From NCBI RefSeq assembly GCF_900115955.1, contig NZ_FOYL01000008.1:1-64000 (forward strand): a DNA stretch of 64,000 nucleotides, in the 5' to 3' direction. The translations under genes and the position numbers were made by a program. Of this stretch, positions 30,406 to 39,036 are shown in pieces. Positions within the stretch are counted from its first letter, which is position 1, and the number at the start of each line of letters is the position of its first letter. A model generated the notes under the pieces. The model saw nothing but the letters and a program-made list of their open reading frames with translations, did not search any database and had not been told where the DNA came from. This stretch comes from Lentzea waywayandensis (GTDB lineage Bacteria; Actinomycetota; Actinomycetes; Mycobacteriales; Pseudonocardiaceae).

Positions 30406-33030
30406 GTGTCGGGGAATCGGGACGGGGTGTTTCGCGGCCGTGAGGGAGAACGGGAGCTCCTGAGCGGTGTGCTGAACGCGGGCACCGGTGTGGTGCTGAT
30501 CGAGGGGGCCGCGGGCACCGGGAAGACGCGGTTGCTGGACGAGATCGCCGCCGTCGCCGCCGGCCGCGGGTTCGAGGTGGCCACCGCGCGGGACGAGCTC
30601 GATCAGCCGTTCCTGTTGGCCCGCCTGGCCGACCGTCGCCCGGACGGCCCGGCGCTCGTCGTGCTGGACGATCTCCACCTGGCCGAGCCGGGCACCCTGG
30701 CCGCCCTGCGCGCACTGTTACCCGCCTCCATCCACGAAAAGGTGGTCTGGCTGCTCGCCCGCCGCCGTGGCGAGGGCGCGGACCGCCTGTTCGCCGCCGC
30801 CGCACAACGCGGAGCGACCCGGATCGAGCTGCGGCCGTTGGCGGACAACGTGGTCGAGGACCTCGTGACCGACCTGACCGGCGGCATCCCCGACCACGAC
30901 CTGAAAGCGCTTGCTTCGCTCGCCCAGGGCAATCCCGCCGCGCTGATCGGACTTTTCGCCGCCCTCCGGCAGGACGACCAGGTGGCGGTCACCGCCGAGC
31001 ACGCCTCGATCAGGACCGACCGCTCGCCGCGCGCCACCGAGGCGTTGCTGCGCGACCGCGTGAGTGCGTTGAGCGGCAAGGCGAGGCACCTCCTCCAGGT
31101 CGCCTCGGTGCTCGGGCCGCGCTTCGAACCCGGTGACGTCGCGGAGATGCTGGCGTCGAGCACCGCGATCCTGTTGCCCGCCCTGGACGAGGTCATCGGC
31201 GCGGGTGTCGTGACGTCGCTGGACGACCGGCTGGCGTTCCGTCACGAACTGCTCTGGCGGCTGGTCGCCGACTCCGTGCCCCTGCCCGTGCGGCGCGCGC
31301 TGCACCGCGAGGCCGGAGAGATGCTGCTGGCGCGCGGGGATTCCGCCGTCCTCGCCGCGAGGCACCTGCTGCACGGCGCCCAGCGCGGCGACGCCCGGTC
31401 GATCGGCGGCCTCGTCGCGGCGGCGAAAGCCGTGCTGTGGAACGCCCCCGAGGCCGCGGCCGAACTCGCGGTGCGCGCGCTCGAACTGACCGACCAAGCG
31501 TCTGCTTCGCTGGTCCACCGCACGGTCATGGCAGTGCGTGCGCTCACCGCCGCCGGCAAGCTCACCGCCGCGCAGGCGCTCGCGCGGGAAGCCCTGTCCC
31601 GGCACGTGTCCCCGGAACCCGCCGCCAAACTCCGGCACTGCGTGGCCACGACGACGTTGCTGGGCGCCCGGCACGCCGAGTCGCTGGAGATCTCCGAGGC
31701 GTTGCTGCGCGAGCCCGGCCTGGCCCCGGAACTCGTGCCGTGGGTGGAGATCACCCGGCTGATGGCGTTGCTCGGCCACGACCGGCGCCGCGCGGAGGAA
31801 CTCGCCGAGGAGGTCGTGCGCACCCACCAGGGCTCGCCGGACGACGTGCTGGCAACGGCTTTGGCCGTGCTCGCGGCGATCGCGCGCGACACCGGACGGC
31901 CCGGCGCCGCGCTCGAACTCGCCCGCGAGGCCGCGCGGTCGGGCACCTCCCACGACCTCAGCGCGTACCCGCAGTTGCTGTTCGCGACGCTGCTCGCGGG
32001 GCTGCGGGAGTTCGCCGAGGCCGACGACGTGGTGCGGCGGGTGCGCGGCGGGCCGTCCGCGGTGGTGACCAGGGAGGTCATGACCGCGGTCGTGCAGGCG
32101 CGGATCCTGTTGCAGGCAGGGCGGATCGAGGAGGCCTCCGTCGAGGCGCGTGCCGCGCTGACCGTGGCGGAGGAGACCGGGCACGAGTCGGTCGTCGCGC
32201 CCGCGCTGGCAGTGCTGGCGATGGTCGCGATCCACACCGGCGACCTGCCCGCCGCGATCGAACACGTCGAGCGCTACCGCGAGCAGGTCCCCGCAGACGG
32301 GATCCTCTTCTCCCGCGCCTACTACCAGTGGGCCGACGTGCTCGTCACCCACGTCGGCTCCGGGCTCGAGAAGGCGCTGGCGCTGCTCACCGACGAGTAC
32401 CCGTGCCTGGTGTCGTCGGGGCTCTTCGCGGAGGAACCCCGTGCCGCCGGGTGGTTCGTGCGCCGGGCGCTGGAGGCGGGGGACGAACGGCTGGCGAAGG
32501 CCGTCGTGGACCGCGCGGAACGGCTCGCCGAGGAACACCCCGGGTTCAGCGCCGTCACCGCGGCCGCGGTGCACGCGCGCGGTCTGTTCGACGCCGACGC
32601 GAAGTTGCTGGAACTGGCCGCGCAGCAGCACCGCGACCTGTGGGCGCGGGCGAACGCGGCGGAGGACCTCGGTGTGCTGCTGACCGGCTCGCCGGACCGG
32701 GCGGGGTCGGTGAAGGCGCTGGAGAGCGCGCTCGGCCTGTACCGGGAGATCGGCGCGTCACGGGACAGCGCGCGGGTCCTGGGCCGGTTGCGCAAGCTCG
32801 GCAGGCGCCGCAGGGCCGCCCCGGCGCGCCCCGCGTCCGGATGGTCCAGTCTGGACGACACCGAACGGGCGATCGCCAACCTGGTGGCCAAGGGTCAGAC
32901 GAACCGGCAGATCTCCACGCAGCTGTTCATGTCGCCGCACACGGTGAACTTCCACCTGCGCAAGATCTTCCGCAAGCTGGAGATCAGCTCTCGCGTCGAG
33001 CTGGTGATGAGGTCGCGGGACGACCAATAG
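30406..33030 (+). CDS. LAL-type LuxR family transcriptional regulator
   Basis: 874 residues from GTG 30406, chosen because AAAGGA lies seven bases upstream; GTG 30340 and ATG 30361 are in frame but lack such a site. The start VSGNRDGVFRGREGERELLSGVL is typical. Walker A is EGAAGTGKTRLLDEIA and Walker B ALVVLDDLHLAEPGTL. A TPR-rich middle leads to the C-terminal HTH LDDTERAIANLVAKGQTNRQISTQLFMSPHTVNFHLRKIFRKLEISSRVEL, a well-conserved LuxR domain. The 3' end overlaps the convergent LapA-like gene by 47 bp. Confidence 0.93.
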   Translation: MSGNRDGVFRGREGERELLSGVLNAGTGVVLIEGAAGTGKTRLLDEIAAVAAGRGFEVATARDELDQPFLLARLADRRPDGPALVVLDDLHLAEPGTLAALRALLPASIHEKVVWLLARRRGEGADRLFAAAAQRGATRIELRPLADNVVEDLVTDLTGGIPDHDLKALASLAQGNPAALIGLFAALRQDDQVAVTAEHASIRTDRSPRATEALLRDRVSALSGKARHLLQVASVLGPRFEPGDVAEMLASSTAILLPALDEVIGAGVVTSLDDRLAFRHELLWRLVADSVPLPVRRALHREAGEMLLARGDSAVLAARHLLHGAQRGDARSIGGLVAAAKAVLWNAPEAAAELAVRALELTDQASASLVHRTVMAVRALTAAGKLTAAQALAREALSRHVSPEPAAKLRHCVATTTLLGARHAESLEISEALLREPGLAPELVPWVEITRLMALLGHDRRRAEELAEEVVRTHQGSPDDVLATALAVLAAIARDTGRPGAALELAREAARSGTSHDLSAYPQLLFATLLAGLREFAEADDVVRRVRGGPSAVVTREVMTAVVQARILLQAGRIEEASVEARAALTVAEETGHESVVAPALAVLAMVAIHTGDLPAAIEHVERYREQVPADGILFSRAYYQWADVLVTHVGSGLEKALALLTDEYPCLVSSGLFAEEPRAAGWFVRRALEAGDERLAKAVVDRAERLAEEHPGFSAVTAAAVHARGLFDADAKLLELAAQQHRDLWARANAAEDLGVLLTGSPDRAGSVKALESALGLYREIGASRDSARVLGRLRKLGRRRRAAPARPASGWSSLDDTERAIANLVAKGQTNRQISTQLFMSPHTVNFHLRKIFRKLEISSRVELVMRSRDDQ

Positions 33031-33373
33031 GTGTGGCGGTGGTCCGCTTGGCCTGGCGCCGGAGCTGAAGGATGCGGGCCGCGCCCACGACGGCGACCAG
33101 CAACGCGCCGCCGATCGCGCCGAACAGCAGCGCCACCCCCAGGGGAAGGCTGAACTGGCCCCACAGGAAGTGGATCGTCGCGTTGCCGCCGTTCTGCAGG
33201 ATGAAGATCAGCAGGAAGATCAGCACGACGATCGCCACCAGCACGGCGATCCAGGTCCCGCTGATCCGGGTGGGCCGCAGCTTCTTCGGTACGGCCGGCG
33301 CCGGAGCGGCCGGAATCGGTTCCGTGACCGGCGTTTTCGGGGACTCGTCGCTCGGGTTCGCCACGATCCACAT
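32984..33373 (-). CDS. LapA-domain membrane protein
   Basis: 129 residues. A Pro/Ala-rich cytoplasmic start (VTEPIPAAPAPAVPKK) precedes two hydrophobic helices: WIAVLVAIVVLIFLLIFILQN and LPLGVALLFGAIGGALLVAVVGAARI. Between them is NATIHFLWGQFSLP, the hallmark of the LapA/DUF1049 family. The C-terminus is basic (LRRQAKR). In proteobacteria LapA relatives act in envelope assembly; in actinomycetes the role is unknown. The start could also be GTG 33364. Confidence 0.8.
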   Translation of the reverse strand: MWIVANPSDESPKTPVTEPIPAAPAPAVPKKLRPTRISGTWIAVLVAIVVLIFLLIFILQNGGNATIHFLWGQFSLPLGVALLFGAIGGALLVAVVGAARILQLRRQAKRTTATPIGRPATSSPARRES

Positions 33374-33413
33374 TATCGGCGCCCGAGCGTCGTCCCGCGC
33401 GTTGGCGAACGGG

Positions 33414-33944
33414 TTACAGCTTGCGCAACCCGGACAGCACGCGTTCGAGCAGCGCGATGTTCGGCTGGGCGCTCGGCTCGTGCACCGCGACCAGGTTGAG
33501 GGTGATCAGGTCGCTCAGCAGCACCCGCGTGACGCCGAGCGGGATCTTCATGAGCGCCGAGATCTCGGCGACCGACCGCGGCTGAAGGCACAGGCGCATC
33601 ATCGCCGCCTGGTCGTTGGTCGCGCGGTACAGCCGGTCCTCGTCGGTGGAGAGCAGCGTCTCCAGACGCAGGTCGTGGCGGGCCGTCGTGCGGCCGCCGG
33701 TGCGGGCGTAGGGACGGATGAGCGAGCTGTCCCTGGCGGGGGCGTGGGTCGGGTCATCTTCTTGCACAGGCCACTCCGGTGGCGGTTCCGGTGGGCGTTG
33801 GCGCAACGGTTGCTGACGGGGCAGTTGTTGCGTCTCCGCGCCTTTGAAGTCTTCACTTCCGTCGGCGCGTAGCCGTCTACGGGTCGCCGGAGACCCGAAA
33901 CGCGCCCCCGTGTAACCGATTTCCGTCGCTTCCTCGTCGTGCAC
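33414..33944 (-). CDS. DUF742 (CvnC-like) protein outside a conservon
   Basis: 176 residues from a GTG. The N-terminal third is disordered and rich in Pro, Gln, Arg and Glu. The C-terminal domain SSLIRPYARTGGRT, LCLQPRSVAEISALMKIPLGVTRVLLSDLITLNLVAVHEP, NIALLERVLSGLRKL is a complete DUF742, a winged-helix-like fold normally encoded between a roadblock protein and a small GTPase. Those partners are missing here. It sits 39 bp downstream of the MEDS/HATPase gene in the same direction, so the two may form a pared-down signalling pair. Confidence 0.85.
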   Translation of the reverse strand: MHDEEATEIGYTGARFGSPATRRRLRADGSEDFKGAETQQLPRQQPLRQRPPEPPPEWPVQEDDPTHAPARDSSLIRPYARTGGRTTARHDLRLETLLSTDEDRLYRATNDQAAMMRLCLQPRSVAEISALMKIPLGVTRVLLSDLITLNLVAVHEPSAQPNIALLERVLSGLRKL

Positions 33945-33983
33945 GTGCTCAAGCTATAACGAAGTCGCCCAAATGTATGTGGA

Positions 33984-34907
33984 TCACGTTGCCTTTTTGT
34001 CACCCAGATCGAATCTGACTTGGATTGCAGTGCCCGACGACGTCGTTTGGGTGCGCACGAGGTCCGCCAAACGGTTGACGAGCAACAGACCGCGACCGCC
34101 TGGTTCGTTTGCGTGAACGGGGGTGCGGCCGGCCAGAACATCGGTGATGTGACCGTTGTCGTTGACTTGGCAAACAATACTTTTTCGCTCGGCCCAGACG
34201 CGGACCGTGCTCTCGCCCCCGCCGTGCCGCACGCTGTTCGTCGCGAGCTCGGTGACCGCGAGCGCGAAGTCGTCGACCCGATCATGGGCCAGACCGAGCT
34301 TGACGGCCTGCTCACGGGCGAACGCCCGCACCGCCGCCATCGCCCCGGCGCCGACGGACGTGCTCGCCGCGTCCGACGGGATGGGCAACGGCATCGAGTG
34401 GGCGGCGACGACCACCCGTGCGGGGTGGAAGTGGTCGCTGGGACGGTGGCCGCTCGCGTCGATGACGACCGGGTGGGTCTTCTCGGCGTCGGCCAGGATG
34501 TCGTGGGTGAGGGTGGTGATGCTGTAGGGGCACAGGATGCTCAGGTCGCGGCCGCTGAACGCGTAGTTGACCAGCGCCTCGTGCAGCGCGCACGCCGGGT
34601 ACTCGACGTCGGTGCGCAGGTCCCACACCGGCTCGCTGATGATGCGGACGGCCCCGCGGTGCCGGTCGGCGAACGCGCGGAGCTCGGGGATGATCCGGCC
34701 GGGGTTGCGGCCGGTGTCCGCCATGTCGATGAACGTCACGAGGTGCGCGAACCCGCTCAGCGCCTCTTTGAGCAGCTCCAGGTTCGTGCTGGGCACCGCC
34801 ACGGCGACCGGTTCGGCGCTCGCGAGACCTTCCATGACGAACGGGACGGTCCCGTCGATGTAGGAGTCCTCATCGGAGTAGAACAGCGCCGGATGTGCGA
34901 ACGTCAT
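33984..34907 (-). CDS. MEDS-domain sensor with RsbW-like ATPase (anti-sigma factor type)
   Basis: 307 residues. Residues 1-170 resemble the MEDS/DcmR-type sensory domain (HPALFYSDEDSYIDGTVPFVMEGLASAEPVAVAVPS; LCPYSITTL). Residues about 180-307 are a GHKL ATPase of the RsbW class: ALAVTELATNSVRHGGG (N-box), QVNDNGHITD (G1-like) and GGRGLLLVNRLADLVRTQ (G2). Such proteins act as serine kinases or switch proteins that hold anti-anti-sigma or sigma factors. It is divergent from the MerR gene and followed by the DUF742 gene. Confidence 0.85.
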   Translation of the reverse strand: MTFAHPALFYSDEDSYIDGTVPFVMEGLASAEPVAVAVPSTNLELLKEALSGFAHLVTFIDMADTGRNPGRIIPELRAFADRHRGAVRIISEPVWDLRTDVEYPACALHEALVNYAFSGRDLSILCPYSITTLTHDILADAEKTHPVVIDASGHRPSDHFHPARVVVAAHSMPLPIPSDAASTSVGAGAMAAVRAFAREQAVKLGLAHDRVDDFALAVTELATNSVRHGGGESTVRVWAERKSIVCQVNDNGHITDVLAGRTPVHANEPGGRGLLLVNRLADLVRTQTTSSGTAIQVRFDLGDKKAT

Positions 34908-34969
34908 GTGCCACCTCTCGTCAACGTCCCAGGATGCGCACCCGGTGCGTTGCTCAAACCCATCATTTC

Positions 34970-35000
34970 TTGACCCTCACACCGTGTCAGCCCCTACACA
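34970..35000 (+). promoter_or_regulatory. MerR-type promoter with a 19-bp spacer and central dyad
   Basis: TTGACC (34970-34975) and TACACA (34995-35000) are separated by exactly 19 bp, the over-long spacer typical of promoters that MerR proteins untwist. The spacer starts with CTCACACCGTGTCAG (34976-34990), a near-perfect inverted repeat. The MerR gene begins 9 bp downstream, so autoregulation is expected. Confidence 0.7.
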
Positions 35001-35009
35001 GGAGCAGTC

Positions 35010-35831
35010 ATGTTCACCATCGGAGACTTCGCCCATCTGGGGCGGGTGTCGGTGCGGATGCTGCGCCATTACGACGCGGTCGGGTTGCTCCTGCCCGCCC
35101 GCGTCGACCCGGCCACCGGCTACCGCTTCTACACCGCCGCCCAGCTGCAACGGCTCAACCGCCTGGTCGCGTTGAAGGACCTCGGTCTGACACTCGACCA
35201 GGTGCGTGTGGTGCTCGACGAAAAGCTTTCCGTCGAGCAGTTGCACGGCATGCTCTCGTTGCGGCGCGCCGAGCTGCGGCAGCAGATCCTCGCGGACGAG
35301 TCGCGGCTGCGGCGGGTCGAGGCACGTCTCCGTGCCATCGAAAGAGAAGGCGCCATGCCCATCGACGAGATCGTTGTGAAGCCCGTTCCCGCCGTCCGGG
35401 TCGCCCGGCTGACCGCGACCGCCGCCTCCTACGAGCCCGAGGACATCGGCCCGGTCATCCAGCCGCTGTACCCGCAGCTCCTCGAACGACTGGGCCGCGC
35501 GGGGGTCGCGCCGTCCGGCTACGGGATCGCCACCTACGAGCCCGCCGAGGGCGACCAGGTCGTCGTGCACGCCGGTGTGACCGTGGCCGTCGAGTCGTCG
35601 CCGGCCTACGAGTTCGAGGTCGTCGACCTGCCCGCGCTGGCCGAGGCGGCGACCGTCGTGCATCGCGGCACCATGGACGACGTCGACGCGACCTACCAGG
35701 CCGTGGCGGCGTGGATCGAGGCGAACGGGTACAAGCAGAACGGGTTCGCCCGCGAGGTGTACCTGAACTACGGCGAGGGCGACCCCGCCGACTGGGTCAC
35801 GGAGATCCAGCTGGAGATCAGCAAGCCGTAG
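35010..35831 (+). CDS. MerR family regulator with GyrI-like effector domain
   Basis: 273 residues; AGGAG lies six bases before the ATG. The N-terminal winged helix is MFTIGDFAHLGRVSVRMLRHYDAVGLLLPARVDPATGYRFYT, followed by the dimerisation coiled coil (LRRAELRQQILADESRLRRVEARLRAIER, to about residue 112). From about residue 115 a GyrI/BmrR-like ligand-binding domain follows (VARLTATAASYEPEDIGPVIQPLYPQLLERLGRAGV). It is likely a multidrug- or amphiphile-sensing activator. Its own promoter has the MerR-specific geometry. No obvious transporter target is adjacent. Confidence 0.93.
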   Translation: MFTIGDFAHLGRVSVRMLRHYDAVGLLLPARVDPATGYRFYTAAQLQRLNRLVALKDLGLTLDQVRVVLDEKLSVEQLHGMLSLRRAELRQQILADESRLRRVEARLRAIEREGAMPIDEIVVKPVPAVRVARLTATAASYEPEDIGPVIQPLYPQLLERLGRAGVAPSGYGIATYEPAEGDQVVVHAGVTVAVESSPAYEFEVVDLPALAEAATVVHRGTMDDVDATYQAVAAWIEANGYKQNGFAREVYLNYGEGDPADWVTEIQLEISKP

Positions 35832-35846
35832 GACGGCGATCGCGGC

Positions 35847-36482
35847 TCAGCGATCGTCCTGGTGGATGCGCCGATGCAGCGACTCCATCCGGTCGTCCAG
35901 CTGCGCCGCGATCATCGCCGTCGACATCAGCTCGCCCACGAAGTCCGCGGGCGGGCTGTCGTCGTACTTGTAGAACAGCTTGTGCTCCAGCGTGGCCCAG
36001 AAGTCCATCGCGATGGTCCGCAGCTGCACCTCGACCTTCACGTGCTCGACCCGGTCCGACAGGAACACCGGGATCCGCACGATCAGGTGCAGGCTGCGGT
36101 AGCCGTTCGGCTTCGGCGTGGCGATGTAGTCCTTGGTGCGCAGGATCTCCACGTCGTGCTGGCGCGCGAGCATCGCCTTGACCCGGTAGACGTCCGAGAC
36201 GAACGGGCAGACCACCCGCACGCCCGCGATGTCGTCGAGCCAGTCGCCGATCGCGTCGAGGTCGAGCGGGAAGCCCTTGCGCCGCAGCTTCTCCAGGATG
36301 CCTTCCGGCTTCTTCACGCGGTTGGTGATGTGTTCGATCGGGTCGTGCTGGTGGACCGAGTCGAACTCCTCGCTGAGGATGCGGAGCTTCGTCATGAGCT
36401 CCTCGATCGCGAACTTGTAGACGAGCAAACGTCGTTCGAGGTCGCGCAGCAGGCTCAGGTCGTCGGCCAGGTCGGTCACCAC
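35847..36482 (-). CDS. Small alarmone synthetase (RelA/SpoT synthetase domain only)
   Basis: 211 residues from GTG 36482 (GTG 36479 equally possible). It contains only the (p)ppGpp synthetase domain: RVKKPEGILEKLRRKGFP, IGDWLDDIAGVRVVCPFVSDVYRV, the ATP/GTP loop YIATPKPNGYRSLHLIV and the closing VEVQLRTIAMDFWATLEHKLFYK. No hydrolase, TGS or ACT domain is present, so it matches RelQ/YjbM-type enzymes in length and content. It would transfer pyrophosphate from ATP to GTP or GDP under stress. It is last in a four-gene minus-strand run beginning with the NUDIX gene. Confidence 0.92.
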   Translation of the reverse strand: MVTDLADDLSLLRDLERRLLVYKFAIEELMTKLRILSEEFDSVHQHDPIEHITNRVKKPEGILEKLRRKGFPLDLDAIGDWLDDIAGVRVVCPFVSDVYRVKAMLARQHDVEILRTKDYIATPKPNGYRSLHLIVRIPVFLSDRVEHVKVEVQLRTIAMDFWATLEHKLFYKYDDSPPADFVGELMSTAMIAAQLDDRMESLHRRIHQDDR

Positions 36483-36505
36483 ACCAGAGTACTGATCACT
36501 CCGGA

Positions 36506-37477
36506 TCAGAACTGGGCGACGGCCTCGGGGGCGTACCCGTAGAAGCCGGGAAGACCACCCGTGTGGAGGAACACGACGGGCACGTCGCTGTGCGGGGCGA
36601 TCTCGCGGAACTTCACCGCGGCCTTGCCGGTGTAGACCGGGTCGAGGATCACGCCCTCGGTCCGCGCGAACAGCTTCAGCACGCTCCACATCTCCGGCGT
36701 CGGCACGCCGTAACCAGGCCCGATGGTGTCGTCGGTGACGGTGACGTGGCCGAGCCTCGGGGCCGGCTGCCCGAGGAGGGTGGCGGCGTCGGTGGCGAGG
36801 GTGCGGAGCTCCTGCTCGGCGTCCTGAGCGGTGTGCGACACGCTCACGGCGTGGACGGCGCCGGGCCAGCCGAGCAGTTCGGTGCCGAGCGCGACCCCCG
36901 CCGCCGTGGCGCCGCTGCCGTCCGGCACGACGATGGTGGCGTTGTCGATGCCGCGCTCGTTGAGCTGCCCCACGAGCTCCACGGCCGCCGCGACGTAGCC
37001 GAGCGCGCCCAGCCCGTTCGAACCGCCCACGGGCAGCGTGACGGCCTTGTCGTGGTTGATCTTCTCGTACGCCCTGACGGTCTCGTCGGCGTCCGCGCAG
37101 ACGTGCACGTTCGCCCCGAACATGTGGTCGAGGACGACGTTGCCGGACCTCTCGTACGCGTCGCCCTTCATGGGCACCTTGGCCGTGAGCACGAGCTCGC
37201 ACCTGAGGCCGAGCTTCGCGCACGCCGCCGCCGTCTGCCTGCCGTGGTTGGTCTGCAGCGCGCCGAACGTGATGATCGTATCCGCGCCCTGCTCGATCGC
37301 CTGGCCCAGCAGGAACTCGAGTTTGCGCAGCTTGTTGCCGCCGGCGCCGAGGCCGTTGACGTCGTCGCGCTTGATCAGGACCGGCGGGCCGCCGAGCTCG
37401 GTCGCGAGCCTCGGGGCGTCCTCCAGCGGGGTCGGCCAGCTGCCCAGGGAGACTCGGGGGAACGCGCTCAGATCCAT
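36506..37477 (-). CDS. dcyD: D-cysteine desulfhydrase / ACC-deaminase family PLP enzyme
   Basis: 323 residues. The PLP lysine lies in GAGGNKLRKLEFLLG, and FGALQTNHGRQTAAACAKLGLRCELVL and PVGGSNGLGALGYVAAAVELVGQL are signatures of the DcyD/ACC deaminase branch. GPGYGVPTPEMW and VFLHTGGLPGFYGY complete it. D-cysteine breakdown to pyruvate, sulfide and ammonia is the usual activity, and ACC deamination is possible. The start lies inside the 3' end of the BtuF-like gene (10-bp overlap). Confidence 0.88.
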   Translation of the reverse strand: MDLSAFPRVSLGSWPTPLEDAPRLATELGGPPVLIKRDDVNGLGAGGNKLRKLEFLLGQAIEQGADTIITFGALQTNHGRQTAAACAKLGLRCELVLTAKVPMKGDAYERSGNVVLDHMFGANVHVCADADETVRAYEKINHDKAVTLPVGGSNGLGALGYVAAAVELVGQLNERGIDNATIVVPDGSGATAAGVALGTELLGWPGAVHAVSVSHTAQDAEQELRTLATDAATLLGQPAPRLGHVTVTDDTIGPGYGVPTPEMWSVLKLFARTEGVILDPVYTGKAAVKFREIAPHSDVPVVFLHTGGLPGFYGYAPEAVAQF

Positions 37478-38328
37478 GGTTCGAGTTTACGGGCCTCGTG
37501 CTGGGAAGGTGTTTCTCCGATCCCGTGCAGGACGTGGGCGAGGACCTCGATTCCGCGCACCACGCGCGGGCCCGGCCGGTTGAAGTACGACGGTCCATCC
37601 AGGACCCACGTCTCCGGCAGCGGCTGGTCCGGGAGTTCCTGGAGCGTCCGTTCGACCGGGAAGCCGCAGGGCATCAGGAGGGCGATGTTCGGCTTGGCGT
37701 CGTGGACGGTCTGCCAGGTGATCGGCCTGGTGTGCTCGCCCTTCCCTGCGATCAGCGGGATGCCGCCTGCTGCCGCGATCTGCTCCGGAACCCAGTGGCC
37801 GGCGGGCCAGACCGGGTCGAGCCATTCGATCGCGGCCACTCGCGGGTGGGCGAGGTTCCTGGTCTGCTGCTCGATGTTCTCGATGCGGTGTCGCAGCGCG
37901 GCGATCTTGTCCGTGCTGTCGACGCCGAGGACGTCGCCCACGGTCCTCAGGCAGTCCAGCACTTCGTCCAATGTGGAGGGTTCGAGGCTGAGCACTTTCG
38001 GGCCCACGTCCATCATCCGGACCGTGTCGGTGACCTTGCGGTACGAGATCGCGCAGACGTCGCAGAGGTCCTGGGTGAGGATCACGTCCGGCTCGAGGTC
38101 GTTCAGGAGGTCCGCGTCGAGTCCGTACAGCGACGACCCGTGGTGGACGGTCGAGTTGATCTCCCTGCTGCTCAGGGTGTTCTGGTCGATCCCGGTGCTC
38201 GTGACGACCGGGACGCCCTCGACCTCGGCCGGCCAGTCGCACTCGTGGGTGCGTCCTACCAAGTGCTCGACGAGTCCCAGTTCGGCGATTACGTCGGTGG
38301 CCGCGGGCAGCAGCGAGACGATCCGCAT
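37468..38328 (-). CDS. BtuF-like periplasmic-binding-fold protein without signal peptide
   Basis: 286 residues: MRIVSLLPAATDVIAELGLVEHLVGRTHECDWPAEV, then DLEPDVILTQDLCDVCAISYRKV and VAAIEWLDPVWPAGHWVPEQIAAAGG. This is the TroA/BtuF fold used for cobalamin and siderophore binding, but there is no signal peptide or lipobox. It is therefore predicted to be cytoplasmic and not a transporter component. The CDVCAIS cysteine pair is notable. It is linked by a one-base overlap to the NUDIX gene and by ten bases to dcyD. A metal- or corrinoid-related role is conceivable but unproven. Confidence 0.82.
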   Translation of the reverse strand: MRIVSLLPAATDVIAELGLVEHLVGRTHECDWPAEVEGVPVVTSTGIDQNTLSSREINSTVHHGSSLYGLDADLLNDLEPDVILTQDLCDVCAISYRKVTDTVRMMDVGPKVLSLEPSTLDEVLDCLRTVGDVLGVDSTDKIAALRHRIENIEQQTRNLAHPRVAAIEWLDPVWPAGHWVPEQIAAAGGIPLIAGKGEHTRPITWQTVHDAKPNIALLMPCGFPVERTLQELPDQPLPETWVLDGPSYFNRPGPRVVRGIEVLAHVLHGIGETPSQHEARKLEPWI

Positions 38329-38858
38329 CAGACCTCCCGGCCGAACTCGGCGTACCGGGTGGAACCGCTCTCAAGAGCGGCCAGAGCAAGGGTGAGCCGC
38401 CGGTGCAGTGACGGGTAGATGCGGTGCCGTGCCTCGTCCAGCGTCAGGTACGACACGCCCTCCAGCTCGGGATCGCAGGCCACCGCGTCGTCCACGACGC
38501 CGCCGTCGAACACGAACTGGTGGCAGTCGCGCCAGACCCCGTTGCGCGGCGTCCAGTCCACCACCAGCAACGGCCCGAGCGTCAGCGACAGACCGAGCTC
38601 CTCGCGGATCTCCCGCAGCGCCGCCGCCTTCGGGGACTCGTCCTCCTCGGTCATGCCGCCGGGGATGTCCAGCACCGCCTTGTACGTCGGCACGACGAAC
38701 AGCACGCGTCCGGTGGAATCGCGGATCAGCGCGCCGCCCGCGCACGTCTTGGTGGGGCGCCTGGACGCCACTCCTGGCACGTATTCCAGCTCGGCCGGAC
38801 CCTCGTCGAGAACATCGGCGGCGAATGAGGCGGGATCCCCCGCGTGCAGTGCGGACAC
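38328..38858 (-). CDS. NUDIX hydrolase
   Basis: 176 residues from a GTG. The NUDIX box is complete: GGMTEEDESPKAAALREIREELGL (G-x5-E-x7-REIREELGL), within a typical NUDIX fold (CAGGALIRDSTGRVLFVVPTYKAVLDIPGG). It would cleave a nucleoside diphosphate linked to another group using Mg2+. The substrate cannot be told from the box. It is the first gene of the NUDIX/BtuF-like/dcyD/alarmone synthetase operon, which might link nucleotide housekeeping with stress signalling. Confidence 0.9.
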   Translation of the reverse strand: MSALHAGDPASFAADVLDEGPAELEYVPGVASRRPTKTCAGGALIRDSTGRVLFVVPTYKAVLDIPGGMTEEDESPKAAALREIREELGLSLTLGPLLVVDWTPRNGVWRDCHQFVFDGGVVDDAVACDPELEGVSYLTLDEARHRIYPSLHRRLTLALAALESGSTRYAEFGREV

Positions 38859-39036
38859 GAGCTGATGATCACACCACCGGGTGAATCACGCACGTGCTGT
38901 GCAGCGGTTTCGCGCCGGTCCGCGGATGCCCGGAAGATGACGGTCTGCAACCAAACGACCGAGGAGTACGCTTGGGCCTGTAACTCCGTGCGATCAATCG
39001 CCGATGTCCACGGCAACATCGGTGGAGGTGACGCCA

